A stretch of 64,000 nucleotides of DNA from contig NZ_CP013074.1 of assembly GCF_001889305.1 (NCBI RefSeq), forward strand, positions 1,240,001-1,304,000. Direction: 5' to 3'. The position numbers and the translations under genes were made by a program. The stretch comes from Dehalococcoides mccartyi. GTDB taxonomy: Bacteria > Chloroflexota > Dehalococcoidia > Dehalococcoidales > Dehalococcoidaceae. A model generated the notes under the pieces. It was not told the DNA's origin. It saw only the letters and a list, made by a program, of their open reading frames with translations, and did no database searches. Positions 33,981 through 40,743 of the stretch are shown piece after piece; position 1 is the first letter of the stretch, and every line of letters begins with the position of its first letter.

Positions 33981-34841
33981 TTATTCATTTGCCTGCTGTT
34001 GAATGGGAAATTCCAAACTGAAATCCAGCGCTGGAGCAGAATGAGTCAAAGCCCCCACTGAAATAACATCTACCCCGGTCATAGCCACTTCGCGTATATT
34101 ATCCAGTGTAATATTGCCCGAAGCTTCTATTTTAATGCTCTCCGGTATGATATCAACCGCTTTTTTCATATCTGCAACGCTCATATTGTCCAGCAAGATA
34201 GAGTTCGGCGCACCCTCCACGGCCTGGGCTACCTGTTCCAGTGTATTTACTTCTACAGTCACCGGCAATTTGCTTTTATTGGTTTTTGCTTTCTCAATAG
34301 CTTCTTTGATACCGATACCCTTAGCAGACAAAGCCATCAGGTGATTGTCCTTTATAAGTACTCCGCAAGCCAAATCAGGCCTGTTACTTTTGCCGCCTGC
34401 GGCATACACGGCATATTTTTCCAGTATACGCATACCGGGTATAGTCTTACGGGTATCTGCCAGAGATACATTCAAACCTTCCACCTTGGATATGTATTTT
34501 GCGGTCAGAGAGGCAATACCGCTCAGGTGGGTAAGGAAATTCAGAGCGGTACGCTCACACTTTAGTATGTTTATCACTCTGCCGTTAAGCACCATGACAA
34601 CATCTCCGGCTTTTACCTTCTTGCCGTCTTCTACCAGTATTTCAATTTCCATGGTGGGATCATGTTTTACAAACACAATCTTGGCTACTTCAGCTCCTGC
34701 CATTATTCCATCTTGTTTGGCAATTATAATAGCCCGCCCTGCTAAAGAAGACGGGATAAGTGTTTCAGTGGTAACATCACCCCGGGCAAAATCTTCGTCA
34801 CAGGCATTGTCAATAATTTTCTCAATTTGAGACTGGGACAT
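33981..34841 (-). CDS. nadC: Nicotinate-nucleotide pyrophosphorylase (quinolinate phosphoribosyltransferase)
   Basis: NadC converts quinolinate to nicotinate mononucleotide in de novo NAD synthesis. At 286 residues it has the usual length. Seen: the N-terminal DEDFARGDVTTETLI, the central catalytic block SLADTRKTIPGMR with Arg and Lys, KDNHL, and C-terminal IEASGNITLDNI. It begins 1 bp after nadB ends, so it is coupled to it. A weak start signal (TTAAT...) precedes the ATG. nadA is not in this window. Confidence 0.93.
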   Translation of the reverse strand: MSQSQIEKIIDNACDEDFARGDVTTETLIPSSLAGRAIIIAKQDGIMAGAEVAKIVFVKHDPTMEIEILVEDGKKVKAGDVVMVLNGRVINILKCERTALNFLTHLSGIASLTAKYISKVEGLNVSLADTRKTIPGMRILEKYAVYAAGGKSNRPDLACGVLIKDNHLMALSAKGIGIKEAIEKAKTNKSKLPVTVEVNTLEQVAQAVEGAPNSILLDNMSVADMKKAVDIIPESIKIEASGNITLDNIREVAMTGVDVISVGALTHSAPALDFSLEFPIQQQANE

Positions 34842-34842
34842 G

Positions 34843-36390
34843 TTAATCCTCCTTAATAAAGACTATATGTTTTTCCCACTCGGGCTGGTGGTCGGGAAAA
34901 TCTGTACGGTAATGCGCTCCGCGGCTCTCCTGTCTGAGCAGGGCTGATTCTACCATAAGCCTTCCAGCCAGAATAAGGTTTGCCAGCTCTATTCCTTTGC
35001 GATTGGAAACGTCACCCAGACTGTATTGCCAGCCTGAAAGAATCTCCTGAGCTTTCGCCAAACCGGCATAGCTTCTTATTATACCAGAGTCTTCCCAGAG
35101 AAGCTCCTGGAGTGCCGGTATTGAAGGTTCAGGCAGATTGCGTACATATTTCCCCCACCCCAGCAGGCGTTTGGTCAATTGGGGAATAGGTGCCAGCATT
35201 TCAGGCTGGTTTTCACCTGCACTGTATTCTATAATCCGCCTCCCGAAAACCAATACTTCCAAAAGCGAATTTGAAGCCAACCGGTTTGCCCCGTGAACAC
35301 CGGTGCAAGCTACTTCGCCGCAGGCAAAAAGCCCCTTGATATTGGTTTCTCCCCAGCTATTCACCTTTACCCCGCCTATCATGTAATGGGCAGCCGGGGA
35401 AACAGGTATAGCCTCACGGGTAATATCCAGTCCATGGTCCAGACAAAAACGGTATATCTGGGGGAAGCGGCTGCTTACTTTGTGGGAAGGCAGGTGAGTT
35501 ACATCCAGATAAACGTGGTCAGATTTGGTTTTAAGCATTTCAAGGTGAATACTGCGGGCTACCACATCTCTTGGGGCAAGTTCGGACTGGGAGGAATATT
35601 CTGGCATAAAACGTTTGCCTTCTATATTCCGTAAAATTCCGCCTTCACCTCTGACTGCCTCGGAAATAAGAAACGGGGCAACCCCAGGCAGGTGAATGGC
35701 AGTAGGGTGAAACTGGTAAAACTCCATGTCCTTTATTTCTGCCCCTGCCCGAAAAGCCAAAGCTACCCCATCTGCGGTGGCAACCTCCGGGTTGGTGGTA
35801 AAGCTGAAAAGCTGTCCTGCACCACCGGTTGCCAGTATTACAAAACGGCACTGGTAGTGCTGTATGGCACCGGTATTGGTATCCAGTGTTGCCACACCCT
35901 TGATACGGCCGTTTTCCACAATCAGCTCTTTGGCCAGAGTATCTTCCAAAACCTCAATCTGGGTAGTGCGCACCCAGTTGTTCAGGGTAATTTCAATGTG
36001 TTTACCGGTGGCGTCTCCCCCGGCATGAAGGATACGGGGGCGGCTGTGGGCAGCTTCCAGCGTAAGAGATATTTCGCCGTTTACACTATCAAAAGGCACT
36101 CCCAGATAAACTAGCTCGGCGATACGCTGGGGGGCTTCTTCAGCCAGCAAGCGCACCATCTCACGGTCACACAAACCATCTCCGGCTATCAGGGTATCTT
36201 CAAAATGCAAACGTGGAGAATCATCCGGGCCGATGGCGGCGGCTATGCCGCCCTGAGCATGGCGGGTATTGCAGTCTTGTATCTTGCCCTTGGTGACCAG
36301 CAAAACACTTCCCCGCCCGCGCGCCAGCAAAGCGGTATATAAACCGGCAATACCGCTGCCAATAATTATATAGTCGTAGCTGGAACTCAA
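34843..36390 (-). CDS. nadB: L-aspartate oxidase
   Basis: NadB is an FAD enzyme that oxidises aspartate to iminoaspartate; in anaerobes fumarate may be the electron acceptor. At 515 residues, it has the FAD dinucleotide motif IIGSGIAGLYTALLA, the ATGGAGQLFSF motif (residues ~190-205), HPTAIHLPG, and C-terminal TGVHGANRLASNSL. The likely start is TTG 36390 (in-frame, no ATG near). It is the first gene of the nadB-nadC unit and lies just downstream of yajC. Confidence 0.92.
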   Translation of the reverse strand: MSSSYDYIIIGSGIAGLYTALLARGRGSVLLVTKGKIQDCNTRHAQGGIAAAIGPDDSPRLHFEDTLIAGDGLCDREMVRLLAEEAPQRIAELVYLGVPFDSVNGEISLTLEAAHSRPRILHAGGDATGKHIEITLNNWVRTTQIEVLEDTLAKELIVENGRIKGVATLDTNTGAIQHYQCRFVILATGGAGQLFSFTTNPEVATADGVALAFRAGAEIKDMEFYQFHPTAIHLPGVAPFLISEAVRGEGGILRNIEGKRFMPEYSSQSELAPRDVVARSIHLEMLKTKSDHVYLDVTHLPSHKVSSRFPQIYRFCLDHGLDITREAIPVSPAAHYMIGGVKVNSWGETNIKGLFACGEVACTGVHGANRLASNSLLEVLVFGRRIIEYSAGENQPEMLAPIPQLTKRLLGWGKYVRNLPEPSIPALQELLWEDSGIIRSYAGLAKAQEILSGWQYSLGDVSNRKGIELANLILAGRLMVESALLRQESRGAHYRTDFPDHQPEWEKHIVFIKED

Positions 36391-36411
36391 AATATTCCCG
36401 TCCTGGGGATT

Positions 36412-36690
36412 TTACTTTTTATCTTCGGGGGTTTTCTTGTAGCCGATAGCACCTCTGGAAACCTTGAGCAGAGTGCCTGATTCCACTTTGATAATTACAC
36501 TGTCTTCAGCTACAGATTCTATCACTCCGTGAATACCGCCTATGGTAATAACGCCATCCCCCTTTACCAGTGAAGACATAAGATTGGCATGATCCTTCTG
36601 GCGCTGGCGCTGCGGCCTGATGATAAGAAAATAGAACATACCAAAGAAAAGTGCCAGTAAAACAAACATCGTAATAGTCTGCTGATCCAT
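36412..36690 (-). CDS. yajC: Preprotein translocase subunit YajC
   Basis: YajC is part of the SecDF-YajC complex that assists Sec export. The 92-residue protein has one N-terminal span (VLLALFFGMFYFLIIRPQ) ending in the RPQRQRQKDH motif, followed by a Sm-like domain (GDGVITIGGIHGVIESVAED). AAAGGAG lies 5 nt before ATG 36690. secD and secF are not in this window. Confidence 0.9.
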   Translation of the reverse strand: MDQQTITMFVLLALFFGMFYFLIIRPQRQRQKDHANLMSSLVKGDGVITIGGIHGVIESVAEDSVIIKVESGTLLKVSRGAIGYKKTPEDKK

Positions 36691-36700
36691 ATTTTCTCCT

Positions 36701-37957
36701 TTAACTTTCCAGTATATTTACCAGCTTTGCCTGCAAAGACCAGGGGCTGGCTTTAAATATCTTTACACTTATGAGACATCCTTCAAGCGGCTGGTCGCTT
36801 TCCAGAAATACCAGTTTACCACCTAAAGTGCGTCCCTGCCACTTATTCTTTTGCCTGCCCTCCACCAGCACCTCGGCAAAGGTATCTACAAGGGCAGCAT
36901 TTGCTTTGGAAACTGTTTCTTTCTGCAAGTCTTCTATAAGCTTCAGGCGGCGTTTTTTCTCGGCAACCGGTACATTATCCGCCATATCACGGGCAGCTAC
37001 AGTTTGGGGGCGGGGCGAATATGCAGCCACATGGATAGCGTCATAACCGATATCTGACATAAGTTTATAGCTTTGGTCAAACTGTTCCGCAGTCTCAGAC
37101 GGGAAGCCCACTATCAAATCTGTCTGCAGGCTGATATCCGGCATGGCGGTTTTCAGACGCCCCACCAGTTCTCGGTACTGTTCGCTGGTATATCCCCGCC
37201 GCATAGCCGCCAGAATAGTATCAGCGCCTGCCTGCACCGGTAAACTCAGAGAGTGGCATACTTTGGGCAGGTTGGCCATAGCATCTATAAGTTTCTGGCT
37301 GATATCCTTGGGGTGGCTGGTTAAAAAACGTATCCGGAGTAAACCCGGTATGTCATGAAGGGCATGAAGCAAATCTGCCAGACAGGGCTTTTCAGGCAGG
37401 TCATGCCCGTAGGAATCAACATTCTGCCCCAGCAGCACCACCTCACGGCTACCCCTCCTGACCAATTCGGCCGCTTCACAGTAAATTTCGGCTATGGTAC
37501 GGCTTTTTTCCCGCCCGCGGCGGTAAGGCACAACACAGTAAGTACAAAAATTATTGCACCCCTGCATAATAGTCACGCTGGCACTTACCGGCGGCTTAAG
37601 CGGCAGAATAAACCCTTGCGGAATTTCATGCCAATCAGGTATACTGCCCGGTTCGAAAATATAATCTATAAACGGAAACTTTTTACGAATGGAAGAGATA
37701 TCCTGCCCCACCAGGCAACCAGTCAGAGCTATTTTCAAGCGGGAATTTTTATCCTTCAGTTTACGTAACAGATGCAGACGGTTAATCACCTTGTTTTCGG
37801 CATGCTCGCGGACAACACAACTGTTTACCAGTACCAATTCGGCATCTTCAGCCTTATCTGCCGGGGAGTAGCCCCACAACTCAAAAAGCCTGCCCAAGCG
37901 CTCGGATTCGGCCTGATTCATCTGACAGCCAATAGTCCACAAATAGTAACCGGGCAT
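36701..37957 (-). CDS. miaB: tRNA-2-methylthio-N6-dimethylallyladenosine synthase
   Basis: MiaB adds methylthio groups to A37 of tRNAs reading UNN codons. The 418-residue protein (ATG 37957) has an N-terminal UPF0004 domain with cysteines (WTIGCQMNQAES, VNSCVVREHAE, LTGCL), the radical-SAM motif CNNFCTYC (near residue 150), and a C-terminal TRAM domain. A TTG at 37963 with a GGAG at 5 nt is an alternative start. It needs an isopentenyl modification made by MiaA, which is not here. The neighbour yajC is in the same direction. Confidence 0.88.
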   Translation of the reverse strand: MPGYYLWTIGCQMNQAESERLGRLFELWGYSPADKAEDAELVLVNSCVVREHAENKVINRLHLLRKLKDKNSRLKIALTGCLVGQDISSIRKKFPFIDYIFEPGSIPDWHEIPQGFILPLKPPVSASVTIMQGCNNFCTYCVVPYRRGREKSRTIAEIYCEAAELVRRGSREVVLLGQNVDSYGHDLPEKPCLADLLHALHDIPGLLRIRFLTSHPKDISQKLIDAMANLPKVCHSLSLPVQAGADTILAAMRRGYTSEQYRELVGRLKTAMPDISLQTDLIVGFPSETAEQFDQSYKLMSDIGYDAIHVAAYSPRPQTVAARDMADNVPVAEKKRRLKLIEDLQKETVSKANAALVDTFAEVLVEGRQKNKWQGRTLGGKLVFLESDQPLEGCLISVKIFKASPWSLQAKLVNILES

Positions 37958-38057
37958 AAGCAAAATATCTCCGCATCCAGATTAAACTAAATATAGATTA
38001 TACCCTAATACGAAGCAATATCATAAATATCCATACAGAATATCACAGGAGTCTGGC

Positions 38058-38402
38058 CTAGATACGGTTGCGGTAAGCCGTAATCAAACTGGCAGCGAAT
38101 ACAATTATCCCCAAACCCCAAAAAAACGGGTTGAAAGCCAAGCCGACTACTGAAAAAATATATCCCATAAAAAACAGAGCAGAACCTACTGCCGCTCTGG
38201 CATTCAGGTTATTTTTAAGAACCAGAAAAAAACTTGTCCCCAATACCAATCCGGTTATCAAATATTCTATCCCTACCGAAATATCCGCATCGGTAAACAG
38301 CTTAAAAAAAGCCATAAGAGTGAATAAGACGGAAGCTACCCCAAGTAGTACAAGCCATACCCTGAATAATTTTTGGTCCAGAGTAGTGTTTCCTTCAGTC
38401 AT
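38058..38402 (-). CDS. Small integral membrane protein of unknown function
   Basis: A 114-residue protein with four hydrophobic segments (about 15-32, 45-60, 71-86, 88-105), separated by short charged loops; no signal peptide. No known domain. AAGGAGAAT lies upstream of the ATG. It is a good candidate for a real small membrane protein, but without partners to suggest a job. Confidence 0.6.
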   Translation of the reverse strand: MTEGNTTLDQKLFRVWLVLLGVASVLFTLMAFFKLFTDADISVGIEYLITGLVLGTSFFLVLKNNLNARAAVGSALFFMGYIFSVVGLAFNPFFWGLGIIVFAASLITAYRNRI

Positions 38403-38435
38403 AAAATTCTCCTTATGGCCATTGCGGGCCGTATT

Positions 38436-38548
38436 TTTGCCTGAGCGGCACTTCCCGTTTGCCTCTAAACCGAATACCGGTAAACAGACCTGTTATCTCA
38501 AGTAGTGTATAAACCGGCATACCGGTCTGTCAATGCCACTCAGGCAAA
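38436..38548. repeat. Nested inverted repeats in the gap before mscL
   Basis: TTTGCCTGAGCGGCA (38436-38450) and TGCCACTCAGGCAAA (38534-38548) pair with one mismatch in 15 bp. Inside, ACAGACC (38484-38490) pairs with GGTCTGT (38524-38530), and ATACCGGT occurs twice (38474-38481, 38519-38526). The 230-bp gap has no gene. It could be an RNA structure, a set of operators or a small mobile-element relic. Confidence 0.45.
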
Positions 38549-38634
38549 CTGGGCGGTACTTTTATCTTTTTGGGTCTTGTATTTGCACCTCTGGCGGTAT
38601 TAGTATGCTATCAAACCGGACGATGGGAGGAAAT

Positions 38635-39108
38635 ATGTTTAAAGAATTTAAAACATTCATTATGCGCGGCAATGTAGTGGATTTGGCGGTAGGTATAGTA
38701 ATAGGTGCAGCCTTCGGGGCAATTGTCAACTCACTGGTAAAGGATGTTTTAATGCCTCCTGTCGGGTTACTATTAGGCAATGTTGATTTCAGCAATCTGT
38801 TTATAGTTCTTAAAGAAGGTGCCGCCAGCGGACCATATGAATCACTGCTGGTTGCCCAAACCGCCGGAGCAGTAACAATAAACTACGGGGTATTTATTAA
38901 CGCGCTTATCAACTTTCTGATACTGGCTGCTGCTATTTTCTTTTTTATAGTCAGGCCGCTGAACCAGCTGGCCGCCCGCCAGAAAAGCAAAGATGCCGCC
39001 GCCCCTGCTCAAACAGATACCAAAGATTGCCCTTACTGCGCTACCCGCATACCCTTGAAAGCCAAGAAATGCCCATACTGCACATCAGAGCTGAAACAGA
39101 CAGGATGA
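38635..39108 (+). CDS. mscL: Large-conductance mechanosensitive channel with a C-terminal zinc ribbon
   Basis: MscL opens under membrane tension to release solutes on hypo-osmotic shock. From ATG 38635 (GGGAGG 4 nt upstream) it is 157 residues. N-terminal FKEFKTFIMRGNVVDLAVGI and VIGAAFGAIVNSLVKD form the first helix and pore; the second span is about residues 85-108. Unusually, the C-terminus adds two CxxC pairs (CPYCATRIPLKAKKCPYC), a zinc-ribbon-like tail on the cytoplasmic side. Most MscL proteins end in a helical bundle of about 136 residues. Confidence 0.88.
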   Translation: MFKEFKTFIMRGNVVDLAVGIVIGAAFGAIVNSLVKDVLMPPVGLLLGNVDFSNLFIVLKEGAASGPYESLLVAQTAGAVTINYGVFINALINFLILAAAIFFFIVRPLNQLAARQKSKDAAAPAQTDTKDCPYCATRIPLKAKKCPYCTSELKQTG

Positions 39109-39136
39109 AAAAACAGCAGGGGATACAGAAAACTGG

Positions 39137-39228
39137 TGGCGGAGGGGGAGGGATTCGAACCCTCGACCCCGGTTTCCCGGGGCAAGCGCTTAGCAGGCGC
39201 CCGCACTAGACCACTATGCGACCCCCCC
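39137..39228 (-). tRNA. tRNA-Ser (anticodon GCT)
   Basis: On the minus strand: a 7-bp acceptor stem (seven G's pairing CCCCTCC with one G-U), a D-arm, an anticodon loop CTGCTAA with anticodon GCT at 39192-39194, a long class II variable arm (CCCCGG / CCGGGG), a T-arm (GAGGG-TTCGAAT-CCCTC) and an encoded 3' CCA. It reads AGC and AGU. It lies between mscL and mutM. Confidence 0.95.
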
Positions 39229-39306
39229 AGTGTCTAAACAAGAAGATAATATAGCATAAGAGCCCATTTGATACAACCAAAAGCCGCTTTTAAACAAGCT
39301 TGCGTA

Positions 39307-40119
39307 TTATGATTGGCAATGAGGACAGAAGTAGCAGGCCCGTTGGCGTATCAGCTGGCGGGTTATAGGTGCACCACACTCAGGGCAAACCTCACCCCGG
39401 CGGTGGGCAACGTTAAACTCCAGCTGGGCGCCTCCCTTTGAGCCGTCAGGACGGTGATAAGTGCTGACACTTGCCCCCTTGTTCTGTATAGCTTTATGTA
39501 AAACTGACTGGATTGCCGAATGGAGTTTTGTTACCTCTGCTTCGCTCAGGCTGTCAGCCGGGCGGAGCGGGTTCAGACAGGCTTTAAACAAAGCTTCGTC
39601 CGCATACATATTGCCCACCCCTGCCAGCACCTTCTGGTCAAGGAGAACGGCCTTGATAGGTCCTTTACGCCCCGAAAGACGCTTACCAAGCACCTCCGGG
39701 GTAAAATCCTCTTCCAGAGGTTCAGGTCCCAGTTTTTCCAGAATAGTGTCCAGACTGGTAAGTAAGTTTATCCGCCCGAATTTGCGTATGTCTGTGAAGT
39801 ATACCTGCTCTCCATTTTCCAAATGAAAGACCGCTCTGGTGAAACGGGGAAACTGTTCAGTCTCAGCCTTGACTGCCGTCAGCCCGCCGCTCATCTTCAA
39901 ATGCACACTGATAAACAGCCCGCCGCTTAAGCTGATGATAATATACTTACCGCGGCGGCTAAGCCCGGTTACCTGCAAACCTGAGACCAGTTTGTTAAAC
40001 TCGGTTTCAGGCGGGCAGAGCGTTTTTGCCCACAACGCTTCCATGCGGGTTATCTTTTTGCCCAGCAAATGGGGCATTATTTCGTTTTTTACCGTTTCCA
40101 CTTCAGGCAGTTCAGGCAT
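39307..40119 (-). CDS. mutM: Formamidopyrimidine-DNA glycosylase (Fpg)
   Basis: MutM removes 8-oxoguanine and formamidopyrimidines and nicks the abasic site. The 270-residue protein starts PELPEVETVKNE, where Pro2 is the nucleophile and Glu3 the catalytic acid. It has the helix-two-turns-helix block (ALFKACLNPLRPA) and a C-terminal zinc finger (CPECGAPITR, then CYFCPHC). Its start overlaps the end of the PAP2 gene by 8 bp, suggesting coupling. Confidence 0.94.
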   Translation of the reverse strand: MPELPEVETVKNEIMPHLLGKKITRMEALWAKTLCPPETEFNKLVSGLQVTGLSRRGKYIIISLSGGLFISVHLKMSGGLTAVKAETEQFPRFTRAVFHLENGEQVYFTDIRKFGRINLLTSLDTILEKLGPEPLEEDFTPEVLGKRLSGRKGPIKAVLLDQKVLAGVGNMYADEALFKACLNPLRPADSLSEAEVTKLHSAIQSVLHKAIQNKGASVSTYHRPDGSKGGAQLEFNVAHRRGEVCPECGAPITRQLIRQRACYFCPHCQS

Positions 40120-40735
40120 GATTTACTCCTTTGGTTAATTTGTGCTTCAGATAGGTCAGCCCTATTCCCAGCACTGCCCCCGAAAGCAGGTATGCCCCCA
40201 GCACATCACTTGGCCAGTGGGCATTTAAATATACTCTGGAAATACCCATAAAGACTACCGGCACAAGGCAAAGCAGCCGGAGTATAAACCTGAGTACAGG
40301 GCGGCGGATAAATTTGGGTATGATAAAAAATATCACCCCGTAACAGGCCAGAGCATAAGCGGTATGGCCTGAGGGGAAACTGGTGCCGCCGTCTTCCAGA
40401 CTGCCGGGACGGGGGCGGTCAATAAGCCATTTGAATATATACACCACAAAAGCGGCAATGCCAGGCACCAGCGCACAGATTACGGACTGTAAACGGTAGC
40501 CTTTGCACCACAGCCAGATTACCGCCGCCCCCGGCGGAATAATCCAGACCGGAAAACTGCCCAGGCAGGAAATAAATTCCATAAATCCGTCAAAACCGGG
40601 CAGTGAAATATCTTGAATAAACCCTGAGATAGATGAATCCGCGGCTAAAACCGGGTTTAAAAATACCAGCCAGGCCAGCAGGATAAACACACCCAGCAGT
40701 ATCAGATACGGCAGGTAATCACGCAGTTTTGCCAA
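40112..40735 (-). CDS. PAP2-family membrane phosphatase
   Basis: A 207-residue protein with about six spans. The three PAP2 signature motifs are seen: KWLIDRPRPG, FPSGHTAYALA (His), and GISRVYLNAHWPSDVLGA (His and Asp). Such enzymes dephosphorylate phosphatidic acid, undecaprenyl pyrophosphate or similar lipids. The specific role (undecaprenyl recycling versus lipid) is unknown. It overlaps mutM and follows polA by 8 bp. Confidence 0.88.
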   Translation of the reverse strand: MAKLRDYLPYLILLGVFILLAWLVFLNPVLAADSSISGFIQDISLPGFDGFMEFISCLGSFPVWIIPPGAAVIWLWCKGYRLQSVICALVPGIAAFVVYIFKWLIDRPRPGSLEDGGTSFPSGHTAYALACYGVIFFIIPKFIRRPVLRFILRLLCLVPVVFMGISRVYLNAHWPSDVLGAYLLSGAVLGIGLTYLKHKLTKGVNHA

Positions 40736-40743
40736 GTCCGGTT

